A DNA stretch of 15,240 nucleotides from Rickettsiales bacterium (lineage in GTDB: Bacteria > Pseudomonadota > Alphaproteobacteria > TMED109), in NCBI GenBank assembly GCA_002689905.1, contig NZIN01000043.1, forward strand, positions 1 to 15,240, given 5' to 3'. The number at the start of each line of letters is the position of its first letter. Position 1 is the stretch's first letter. The notes under the pieces were generated by a model. That model did no database searches, had not been told where the DNA came from, and was given only the letters and a program-made list of their open reading frames with translations. Shown in pieces: positions 7,474-14,845 of the stretch. Both the position numbers and the translations under genes were made by a program.

Positions 7474-8205
7474 ATGAGCGATAATACCTTAAAAGATAAA
7501 ACAGTTTTGATCACTGGAGGTGTTGAGGGAATAGGCTTTGAGTGTGCAAAAAAATTTTCTAGTTTAGGTAGCAAAGTTATTGTTACTTGTAAAACAAACG
7601 CGAGTTATGAAAAATTTATTAAACGAAAAGTTGATAATGAAATAAAAATAGAAAAACTTGATTTGACTAATGATATATCAATCGATCAACTACACAGAAA
7701 AGTTGATAACCTAGATATATTAGTAAATAATGCTAGTTTGTATAAAGGCGGAGTTGAATATAGAATAGAAAATTTCTCTGATGTGGTTAATGTAAACTTA
7801 ATGGGTCTAATGAGAATTTGTCATGCTTTTTTGCCTAAGTTAGCACTATCTAATGGAAATATAATAAATATAGGTTCTGCTAATTTGAGTACTTTTTTAA
7901 AAAAGGCCCCGTCTTATGCCTCTACAAAAAGTGCTATTGAAACTCTAACAAAGTCTATGGCTTCATGTTGGGCAGAACATAATGTTAGAATTAACTGTGT
8001 AGCTCCAGGTATCATAAAGGGAAATACCCTAGATAAAATGTTGAAAGAGCATGATGATGTTGAAAGTATAATTAAAAATATTCCACTAAAAAGGATTGGT
8101 CTGGCTACAGAAGTAGCTGAAGCTATAATATTTCTCGCATCACCTCAATCTTCTTATATAACTGGATCTACTATAAATGTAGATGGTGGTTATTCTAAAT
8201 ATTAA
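7474..8205 (+). CDS. Short-chain dehydrogenase/reductase (SDR) family oxidoreductase
   Basis: The 243-residue product is a classical SDR. It has the coenzyme loop TGGVEGIG (14-21), DLTND (63-67), NNAS (85-88, usual NNAG), Asn108, the active-site Ser135 in INIGSAN, and YASTK with Tyr148 and Lys152. The C-terminus is VAPGI followed by SSYITGSTINVDGGY (226-240). It is complete and of normal length. The ATG directly abuts the stop of the hydroxyacid dehydrogenase gene. It probably oxidises a hydroxyl or reduces a carbonyl in the pathway that includes the FAH-family hydrolase, for example a 3-deoxy-sugar-acid 4-dehydrogenase as in LRA5/LRA6 pairs. That link is inferred from gene order only, and SDR substrate cannot be predicted from these motifs. 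Confidence 0.9.
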   Translation: MSDNTLKDKTVLITGGVEGIGFECAKKFSSLGSKVIVTCKTNASYEKFIKRKVDNEIKIEKLDLTNDISIDQLHRKVDNLDILVNNASLYKGGVEYRIENFSDVVNVNLMGLMRICHAFLPKLALSNGNIINIGSANLSTFLKKAPSYASTKSAIETLTKSMASCWAEHNVRINCVAPGIIKGNTLDKMLKEHDDVESIIKNIPLKRIGLATEVAEAIIFLASPQSSYITGSTINVDGGYSKY

Positions 8206-8225
8206 GGAAACCTTCTGGAAAAATT

Positions 8226-9440
8226 ATGAATTACGAAAATTATTTTAGAGATACAATTAAAAAAGTTAAGGGAGAAGGTAGATATAGAGTTTTTATAGAC
8301 ATTCTTAGAAATGTTCAAAACTTTCCTAAAGCTACTAAATTTAACAGTAAAAGTTTAGCTGATGATCAAGTAACTGTCTGGTGCAGTAATGATTACTTAG
8401 GAATGGGACAAAACAAAAAGGTTATAAGCGCTATGAAGAAAGCTCTTGACACATGTGGAGCAGGGTCTGGTGGAACTAGAAATATATCAGGAACCACTCA
8501 TTATCATGTTTTATTAGAAAAAGAACTAGCAAATTTGCATAATAAAGAATCAGCTTTATTATTTACGTCTGGATATATTTCTAATGAGGCAACTTTGTCA
8601 ACTTTAGCCTCAACCTTGCCAAACTGTTTTGTATTTTCTGATGAGTTAAATCATTCTTCTATGATACAAGGAATAAGGGCTAGCGGAGCAAAAAAAATTA
8701 TTTTTAAGCATAACGATGTAGATGATTTAATTAATAAAATATCACAACTTGATAAAAATATACCAAAAATAATTGCTTTTGAATCTGTATATTCTATGGA
8801 TGGAGATATTGCTCCAATAGAAAAAATATCAAATATAGCTAAGAAGTTTAATGCTTTGACTTATTTGGACGAAGTTCATGCAGTAGGAATGTATGGTAAA
8901 CGAGGTGGAGGAATATCTCAAGAGCTAGGAATTAGTAGTCAAATAGATATTATAGAAGGTACTTTAGCAAAAGCTTATGGTGTAATGGGGGGTTATATTA
9001 CTGGTAATAAATATTTAGTAGACACTGTGAGATCTTTTGCTTCTGGTTTTATATTTACAACTTCTATCCCTCCTACAATAGCTGCAGGAGCAATAGAGTC
9101 GGTTAAATATTTAAAAGAAAGCAATGTTGAAAGAGTTAAGCAAAGAGAGGCAGTAAGTGAGCTAAAAAGAAAATTAATGGAAACAAATATTCCAATAATC
9201 AATAACAATAGCCATATAGTCCCTATAGTAGTTGGAGATCCAGAATTATGCAAAAAAGCTTCAGATATCTTATTAAATGAATTTAAAATTTATGTGCAAC
9301 CTATAAACTACCCAACGGTTCCTAGAGGCACTGAAAGACTTAGAGTAACACCAACACCGCTTCACAGTTCAGCTATGATAAATTACTTCATTGACTCAAT
9401 TCAAGAAGTCTGGTCAAATTTAAAGTTAGAAAAAAAATAA
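8226..9440 (+). CDS. hemA: 5-aminolevulinate synthase
   Basis: This PLP enzyme condenses glycine with succinyl-CoA to 5-aminolevulinate, the first step of heme synthesis by the Shemin route, which is typical of Alphaproteobacteria. The 404-residue sequence has the ALAS hallmarks: Arg21 in GRYRVF, WCSNDYLGMG (52-61), GAGSGGTRNISGTTHYH (78-94), His143 in ELNHSSMI, YLDEVHAVGMYGKRGGG (213-229; Asp215, His218), and the PLP lysine Lys249 in GTLAKAYGVMGGYI. Arg-rich PRGTERLRVTPTP closes the C-terminus. The arginine-containing GTRN and the continuous ALAS-type match separate it from KBL and BioF relatives. No heme-regulatory Cys-Pro motif is visible. The gene lies 20 bases after the SDR gene and only four bases before an amino-acid symporter, which may supply its glycine. 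Confidence 0.96.
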   Translation: MNYENYFRDTIKKVKGEGRYRVFIDILRNVQNFPKATKFNSKSLADDQVTVWCSNDYLGMGQNKKVISAMKKALDTCGAGSGGTRNISGTTHYHVLLEKELANLHNKESALLFTSGYISNEATLSTLASTLPNCFVFSDELNHSSMIQGIRASGAKKIIFKHNDVDDLINKISQLDKNIPKIIAFESVYSMDGDIAPIEKISNIAKKFNALTYLDEVHAVGMYGKRGGGISQELGISSQIDIIEGTLAKAYGVMGGYITGNKYLVDTVRSFASGFIFTTSIPPTIAAGAIESVKYLKESNVERVKQREAVSELKRKLMETNIPIINNNSHIVPIVVGDPELCKKASDILLNEFKIYVQPINYPTVPRGTERLRVTPTPLHSSAMINYFIDSIQEVWSNLKLEKK

Positions 9441-9444
9441 AATT

Positions 9445-10938
9445 ATGAATAAATTTTGTATTAGATTTTTTGTCATCATTTCGTCTTTTTTTTATTCAAT
9501 TAATTCTTATGCAACTTCCATTGATGATAGAATAAATAATGTTTTAACTCCTATATCAAAAATGGTGGTTGAAATAGTTTTCTTTTCTGTAGAAATATTT
9601 GATGGCATCAATGTACCACTAATAGTAGTATGGCTAATAATAGCTGCTATTTTTTGCACAGTTTATTTTGGATTTGTCAATATTAGACATTTTGGCACAG
9701 CCTTAAAAATACTCAAACAAAAAGAAAATAATGCACCAGGTGAAGTTAGTCATAAACAAGCATTATGGACTGCATGTGCGGCTACTGTCGGATTGGGTAA
9801 TATAGCTGGTGTTGCAATAGCAGTTAGTTTAGGAGGTCCTGGAGCAACTTTCTGGATGATACTAGCAGGATTACTTGGTATGTCACTGAAGTTTTGTGAA
9901 TGTACTTTAGGTGTAAAATATAGAGTAATAAATAATGACGGAACAGTCTCTGGAGGTCCTATGTATTATCTTTCCAGAGGCTTAAAGGAAATAGGTTTAG
10001 AAAGATTAGGAAAGTATCTAGCTATACTCTTTTCTATATGTTGTATTGGAGGAGCCCTAGGCGGAGGTAATATGTTCCAAGCTAATCAATCTTTTCAACA
10101 ATTTCTTAATATTACAGGAGGAGATAATTCTTATTTTGCCAATAAAGCTTGGCTTTATGGATTAATTATGGCAACTATTTTAGGCGCAGTTATAATTGGA
10201 GGAATAAAGAGTATTGCTAAAGTCACTGAAAGATTAGTTCCTTTCATGGCTTTAATATATGTAATAGCAGCTTTAATTATCATTATAATAAACTATTCTT
10301 TTATATCAGATGCTTTTAAACTTATTATTAATGGAGCTTTTACAGGGCAAGGCGTTGCAGGAGGTTTTGTAGGAGTATTGATACAGGGGTTTAGAAGGGC
10401 AGCATTTTCAAATGAGGCTGGACTTGGTTCTGCTCCTATTGCCCATGCAGCAGTGAAAACAAATTATCCAGTAACTGAAGGTTTTGTTTCTTTATTAGAA
10501 CCTTTTATTGATACTGTAATTATTTGCACTATGACTGCTTTAGTTATTATAATTACTGGCATGCATCTTGATACAGAGGGTTTAGGAGGAATAGAACTGA
10601 CTTCAAAAGCATTTCAAAAAGATATAGTATTTTTTCCTTATATATTAGCAATAGCAGCAATACTTTTTGCTTTTTCAACTATGATTTCATGGTCTTATTA
10701 TGGCTTAAAATCTTGGACTTACTTGTTTGGAAAAAGCAAAAATAACGAAAATATATTTAAAGTAATATTTTGCATATTTGTCATTTTTGGATCTAGTATG
10801 AGTATAGGTTCAGTAATAGATTTATCAGACTCTATGATGTTTTTAATGGCATTATTTAATATTGTAGGAGTTTATTTGCTTGCTTCTAAAGTTAAAAAAG
10901 AATTAAAAGAATACTTAAAAATTAAAGCAAGTGAATAA
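9445..10938 (+). CDS. AGCS-family sodium:alanine/glycine symporter
   Basis: This 497-residue inner-membrane protein carries the AGCS signatures: GEVSHKQALWTACAATVGLG (99-118) continuing into NIAGVAIAVSLGGPGATFWM, GMSLKFCECTLGVKYR (145-160), GGPMYYLSRGL (170-180), and RRAAFSNEAGLGSAPIAHAA (317-336). I count roughly eleven hydrophobic segments between about 55 and 480. The first 23 residues look like a cleavable signal peptide (basic start, FFVIISSFF core, SYA before Thr24), followed by an amphipathic stretch. The family couples Na+ entry to uptake of alanine or glycine. The start is four bases after hemA, so the two are likely co-transcribed, and glycine import for ALAS would make sense. The substrate preference is inferred. 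It is the last gene before a 55-base spacer. Confidence 0.93.
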   Translation: MNKFCIRFFVIISSFFYSINSYATSIDDRINNVLTPISKMVVEIVFFSVEIFDGINVPLIVVWLIIAAIFCTVYFGFVNIRHFGTALKILKQKENNAPGEVSHKQALWTACAATVGLGNIAGVAIAVSLGGPGATFWMILAGLLGMSLKFCECTLGVKYRVINNDGTVSGGPMYYLSRGLKEIGLERLGKYLAILFSICCIGGALGGGNMFQANQSFQQFLNITGGDNSYFANKAWLYGLIMATILGAVIIGGIKSIAKVTERLVPFMALIYVIAALIIIIINYSFISDAFKLIINGAFTGQGVAGGFVGVLIQGFRRAAFSNEAGLGSAPIAHAAVKTNYPVTEGFVSLLEPFIDTVIICTMTALVIIITGMHLDTEGLGGIELTSKAFQKDIVFFPYILAIAAILFAFSTMISWSYYGLKSWTYLFGKSKNNENIFKVIFCIFVIFGSSMSIGSVIDLSDSMMFLMALFNIVGVYLLASKVKKELKEYLKIKASE

Positions 10939-10993
10939 GTAATTGATATTTATTTAAACAGTTGTAATTTATTAATAAGGAATAAATAAATAA
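10939..10993 (+). promoter_or_regulatory. Spacer before the rpiB-glyA fusion, with ribosome binding site
   Basis: This is the longest gap in the plus-strand gene run (55 bases). It holds AAGGAA at 10977-10982, which serves the ATG at 10994 at a rather long spacing. It is too short for a glycine riboswitch, and no stem-loop terminator is seen. A promoter could be present, but no good -35/-10 pair stands out. Confidence 0.4.
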
Positions 10994-12682
10994 ATGGATA
11001 ACGTAAAAGAAAAAATTGCTATAACATCTGATCACGCTGGTTTTCATCTTAAGGAGAAAATAAAGACAAATTTAGAAGGTTTTGGGTATGGCGTTTTAGA
11101 CTTAGGAACAGATAGTGAAGATTCAGTAGATTATCCTGATTATGGTAAAGCAATAGCCCAAAATATTATAGAAGGTAATGTTAAAAAGGGCATAGCATTG
11201 TGTGGTACAGGAATAGGTATATCTATATCAGCTAATAGGTTTAAAGGTATAAGAGCTGCATTGTGTAGCGACTATGAAATGGCTATTCAAGCAAGAAAAC
11301 ATAATAATGCCAATATTTTAGCAATAGGTGCAAGAAATATGGATTATAAATGTGCCAGTAAATGTGTAGAAGCTTTTTTAAATACAGATTTTGAAGGAGA
11401 AAGACATATAAGAAGAGTGGAAAAAATAGAAAAGAACCTAAAAGAATCATTAGATATTGATTTAGAAATCGCTTTAGAGAAAGAGTTAAACAGACAAAAA
11501 AATACTATTGAGCTTATTGCATCAGAAAACTTTGCATCAGAAAATGTAATGAAGTATCAAGGGTCAGTTTTAACTAATAAATATGCTGAAGGTTATCCTG
11601 GAAAAAGATATTATGGAGGGTGTGAATTTGTAGACATAGCAGAAAACTTAGCTATAAATAGATTAAAGGATCTATTTGGATGTAAATGGGCTAATGTCCA
11701 ACCTAACTCAGGATCACAGGCTAACCAAGCAGTTTTTTTAGCCTTATTGTCTCCCGGAGATACAATACTAGGCATGTCTCTGTCAGCAGGAGGTCACCTA
11801 ACTCATGGTGCAATTCCAAATCAGTCAGGAAAATATTTTAATTCCATACAATACGGTGTAAAAAAAGAAAATGGACAAATAGATTATGATGAAGTAAGAG
11901 ATTTAAGTAGGAAACACAAACCAAAAATGATAATTGCAGGTGCTTCAGCATATTCATCCAAAATAGATTTTAAACTGTTTAGGAATATAGCAGATGAAGT
12001 AGGAGCATATTTATTAGTAGATATGGCTCACTATTCTGGCTTAATAGCCAGTAAAGTTTACCCTGATCCTTTGCCTTATGCTGATGTATGTACATCTACA
12101 ACTCACAAAACATTGAGAGGACCTAGAGGTGGAATTATAATAAGTAATAATCAAGAGCTAGGAAAGCTCATTGATAAAGCAGTTTTTCCTGGATTACAAG
12201 GTGGACCACTTATGCATGTTATTGCTGCTAAAGCTGCGGCCTTTAAGGAGGCTTTATCAGAGGACTTTAGGAAATACAGCCAACAAACGCTTTTAAATGC
12301 TAAGGCTATTTGTGGCTCACTTAAAGAAAATGGTTTCAATATAATTTCTGGAGATACCTCTTGTCATATGCTCTTAGTAGATTTAAGTAACAAAAGTGTT
12401 ACCGGTAAATTAGCTGAAGAGAGTCTTGATAACGCAGGCATAACATGTAATAAAAATGCGATCCCTTTTGATGATAAATCACCTTTTATTACTTCAGGAA
12501 TAAGAATAGGATCAGCTGCTGGGACGACAAGAGGATTTAAAGAAAAAGAATTTATTTATATAGGCAGCCTTATAAATGACGTAATAGATTCTTTAAAAAA
12601 TACTGAGCAAGATATCAATCAAACTGCTGAAGTTACTCGTAATAAAGTTTTAGAACTGTGTAAAAACTTTCCACTATATTAA
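10994..12682 (+). CDS. rpiB-glyA: Fused ribose-5-phosphate isomerase B / serine hydroxymethyltransferase
   Basis: One unbroken 562-residue frame joins two complete enzymes. Residues 1-145 are RpiB (ribose-5-P to ribulose-5-P): SDHAGFHLKE (12-21), DYPDYG (46-51), LCGTGIGISISANR (69-82; Cys70), RKHNNANILAIGAR (101-114; His103) and FEGERHIRRV (133-142). Residues from about 150 are GlyA (serine plus THF to glycine plus methylene-THF): RQKNTIELIASENF (167-180), TNKYAEGYPGKRYYGGCE (194-211), QPNSGSQANQAVF, GGHLTHG (266-272), VDMAHYSGL (342-350) and TTHKTLRGPRGG (369-380), with PLP lysine Lys372, ending at normal SHMT length. No stop separates them and the join has almost no linker. The only internal start near the join is GTG at 11417, without a suitably spaced ribosome site. 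Separate rpiB and glyA neighbours are common in Alphaproteobacteria, so loss of a stop is a plausible origin. nrdR follows after 13 bases. Confidence 0.93.
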   Translation: MDNVKEKIAITSDHAGFHLKEKIKTNLEGFGYGVLDLGTDSEDSVDYPDYGKAIAQNIIEGNVKKGIALCGTGIGISISANRFKGIRAALCSDYEMAIQARKHNNANILAIGARNMDYKCASKCVEAFLNTDFEGERHIRRVEKIEKNLKESLDIDLEIALEKELNRQKNTIELIASENFASENVMKYQGSVLTNKYAEGYPGKRYYGGCEFVDIAENLAINRLKDLFGCKWANVQPNSGSQANQAVFLALLSPGDTILGMSLSAGGHLTHGAIPNQSGKYFNSIQYGVKKENGQIDYDEVRDLSRKHKPKMIIAGASAYSSKIDFKLFRNIADEVGAYLLVDMAHYSGLIASKVYPDPLPYADVCTSTTHKTLRGPRGGIIISNNQELGKLIDKAVFPGLQGGPLMHVIAAKAAAFKEALSEDFRKYSQQTLLNAKAICGSLKENGFNIISGDTSCHMLLVDLSNKSVTGKLAEESLDNAGITCNKNAIPFDDKSPFITSGIRIGSAAGTTRGFKEKEFIYIGSLINDVIDSLKNTEQDINQTAEVTRNKVLELCKNFPLY

Positions 12683-12695
12683 TTGTTATATTAAA

Positions 12696-13154
12696 ATGAA
12701 ATGTCCTTTTTGTAATAATTCTGAAACACAAGTCAAAGACTCAAGACCTACAGAAGATGGTTCTGCAATAAGGAGAAGAAGGTTGTGTCCAGCATGTGGT
12801 TCAAGATTCACCTCTTTTGAAAGAGTACAACTTAGAGATCTTACTGTAATAAAAAAAGATGGTAAAAGAGCAGTTTTTAATAGAGACAAGTTAGCTAACT
12901 CAATACTCACAGCTTTAAGAAAAAGAAAAATTGATTCTGATAGAGTAGAAAAGTTAATAAGTGGAATAGTTAGAAGACTAGAAAGTTCAGGAGAGGTTGA
13001 TATACCATCTAACATGATAGGTAAGTTAGTTATGGAATCTTTATCAGAAGTTGATCAAGTAGCTTATGTAAGGTTCGCTTCGGTATATAGAAATTTTAGA
13101 GAAGTTCAAGACTTTGAAAACTTTTTGGGTGAACTGAAAGATCATAAAAAATAA
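12696..13154 (+). CDS. nrdR: Transcriptional repressor NrdR
   Basis: The 152-residue product matches NrdR end to end. A zinc ribbon has Cys3, Cys6, Cys31 and Cys34 in MKCPFC and RRRRLCPACGSRF, followed by FERVQLRDLTVIKKDGKR leading into an ATP-cone domain (about 49-139) with FNRDKL and the YVRFASVYRNF segment. NrdR senses dATP/ATP and represses ribonucleotide reductase genes by binding NrdR boxes. No such box is seen in the spacers here, so its targets are elsewhere. It starts 13 bases after the rpiB-glyA fusion and precedes ribD by a few bases, the usual alphaproteobacterial glyA-nrdR-rib order. Confidence 0.97.
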   Translation: MKCPFCNNSETQVKDSRPTEDGSAIRRRRLCPACGSRFTSFERVQLRDLTVIKKDGKRAVFNRDKLANSILTALRKRKIDSDRVEKLISGIVRRLESSGEVDIPSNMIGKLVMESLSEVDQVAYVRFASVYRNFREVQDFENFLGELKDHKK

Positions 13155-13159
13155 ATGTG

Positions 13160-14251
13160 ATGGATTCATTTTGGTTAAATTCTGCTTTTTATCAAGCAGC
13201 TTGTGCTGTAGGTAAAACAGGAAAAAACCCTGCTGTTGGATGTGTTTTAGTAAATAAAAATAAAATAGTAGGAGTTGGAAAAACATCAAAAGGAGGCAGG
13301 CCTCACGCTGAAGAAAATGCAATAAAAATGGCAGGAAAACAAGCAAATGGATCAACCATGTTCATTACTTTAGAACCTTGCAATTTAGATGGAAACAGTC
13401 AATCCTGTACTAGAAAAATTATTCAAGTAGGAATAAAAAAAGTTGTTATAGCAGGATTAGATCCTAACCCTCTAACATACAAGAAAGGTTACAATGAATT
13501 AATTTCAAATGGAATTGAAGTAGTGATAAAAAAAACTACACTAAAAAACTTTTTATTTAATTTTTCTCAGTTATGTCTTTACACAGAAAAAAGACCTATG
13601 ATTGCATTAAAAATGGCTACATCTTTAGATAGTAAAATAACTAACAAAAGAAAATGGATTACTTCAAGTTTTTCTAGGAGCCATGTTCATCAGATAAGAA
13701 GTTTTTACGATGCAGTTCTAGTAGGCACAAATACCATGACATTAGATAACCCTTCTTTGAATATTAGAGTAAAGGGGAACATGCAAAGTAATTATAGAAT
13801 TATTTTTGATAAAAACCTTAGAATAAAGCTTGATTCTAATTTATTAAAAAATATAAAAAAAAATCCATTAATAATTTTTACTAGTAGAGTAAAAGATCGT
13901 CTTAAATATAATAAAATTAGATCAAAGGGGGCTAACATATTTGAAGTTGAATTAGACAAACAAAGTAAAATACCTTTAAACATTGTTCTGAATAATATTG
14001 GTGAAACTTCAATTAAATCTATTTTGTTAGAAGGTGGTTCAAAAACAGCTGCATCTTTTCTTAATAAAAAATTAATTGATATATTTTATTTGTACCGATC
14101 AAGTTCATTAGTTGGAAAAAATGAAATAGATGTAGTCGATAAAATCAATAATATTGATGAATTTAATTTATTTAATACAGTTACATTAGGTGAAGATCAG
14201 TTTGAAGTTTGGATTAATAAAAAAATAATTAAAAGAATGAGAAAAAAATAA
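13160..14251 (+). CDS. ribD: Bifunctional riboflavin biosynthesis deaminase/reductase RibD
   Basis: RibD deaminates and then reduces the pyrimidine intermediate of riboflavin synthesis. The N-terminal deaminase has NPAVGCVLV, GGRPHAEENAI (zinc His and catalytic Glu in HAE) and a second zinc loop LEPCNLDGNSQSC. Both cysteines keep the normal eight-residue spacing, but the usual H-x-G-x-T-P-P-C contents are replaced. The reductase domain starts at RPMIALKMATSLDSKI, with VGTNTMTLDNPSLNIR and, later, ILLEGGSKTAASFL. A GTG at 13157 directly precedes the chosen ATG at 13160; neither has a strong ribosome site. The stop overlaps the ribE start by one base. Length (363) is normal. The family is certain; whether the altered loop affects activity is open. 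Confidence 0.95.
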   Translation: MDSFWLNSAFYQAACAVGKTGKNPAVGCVLVNKNKIVGVGKTSKGGRPHAEENAIKMAGKQANGSTMFITLEPCNLDGNSQSCTRKIIQVGIKKVVIAGLDPNPLTYKKGYNELISNGIEVVIKKTTLKNFLFNFSQLCLYTEKRPMIALKMATSLDSKITNKRKWITSSFSRSHVHQIRSFYDAVLVGTNTMTLDNPSLNIRVKGNMQSNYRIIFDKNLRIKLDSNLLKNIKKNPLIIFTSRVKDRLKYNKIRSKGANIFEVELDKQSKIPLNIVLNNIGETSIKSILLEGGSKTAASFLNKKLIDIFYLYRSSSLVGKNEIDVVDKINNIDEFNLFNTVTLGEDQFEVWINKKIIKRMRKK

Positions 14252-14838
14252 TGTTTACAGGAATTACAACTCATTTAGGTGTTATTAAGAAAATTAATAA
14301 TAAAAAAAAGAACGAATACATAATAAGAAGTAATATGAATCTTAGTAAAGTGAAAATAGGAAGCTCAATATTATGTTCAGGTATATGTCTTACAGTAGTA
14401 AAAAAAAGTAAAGATACCTTTACTACTAATATATCAGAGGAAACTCTCAAAATTACTAATGCTAAAAGTTGGATAGAAGGAACTAAGTTAAATTTAGAGA
14501 GATCTTTAAAACTTGGTGATGAATTGGGAGGACATATTGTCACAGGCCATATTGACAGAACTTCTGAATTAGCAGATAAAAAAGTATTAAAAAAATCAAT
14601 TGTATTATCATTTAAATTACCGTCAGAACTGAAAAAATTCATTTGCAGAAAAGGATCAATAACTATAGATGGTATATCTTTGACTGTGAACAAAGTAGAC
14701 AAAAAAAAATTCTTAATTAGTTTGATACCTCATACAGCCAATATAACTACCTTAGGTAATATAGAAAAAGGCCAAAAGGTAAATTTAGAAATAGATGTTT
14801 TGGCTAGATATGTAGATAACAATATTAATATAACGTGA
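14251..14838 (+). CDS. ribE: Riboflavin synthase, alpha subunit
   Basis: The enzyme dismutates two 6,7-dimethyl-8-ribityllumazines to riboflavin. The 195-residue protein has the two-fold repeat of the family: MFTGI at the N-terminus, GSSILCSGICLTVV (37-50) in the first barrel, ELGGHIVTGHID (91-102) at the hinge, and KGSITIDGISLTVN (134-147) in the second barrel, with IPHTANITTLG afterwards. Length is as expected. The ATG shares one base with the ribD stop (TAATG), indicating translational coupling. Confidence 0.96.
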   Translation: MFTGITTHLGVIKKINNKKKNEYIIRSNMNLSKVKIGSSILCSGICLTVVKKSKDTFTTNISEETLKITNAKSWIEGTKLNLERSLKLGDELGGHIVTGHIDRTSELADKKVLKKSIVLSFKLPSELKKFICRKGSITIDGISLTVNKVDKKKFLISLIPHTANITTLGNIEKGQKVNLEIDVLARYVDNNINIT

Positions 14839-14845
14839 GTGAATT

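Noticed and set aside
10939..10993. Glycine riboswitch upstream of the glyA fusion
   Set aside because: Only 55 bases are available and the conserved glycine-aptamer core is not seen.
11417..11419. GTG as a separate GlyA start inside the fusion
   Set aside because: GGAG at 11396-11399 is about 17 bases upstream, too far for a normal ribosome site, and the codon is a conserved RpiB C-terminal valine.
12683..12695. NrdR box for autoregulation
   Set aside because: The spacer is only 13 bases and holds no palindromic NrdR-box-like sequence; none was seen in the other spacers either.
12686..13355. Minus-strand open frames opposite nrdR and ribD
   Set aside because: They lie antisense to well-conserved genes, have hydrophobic low-complexity translations and no convincing ribosome sites.
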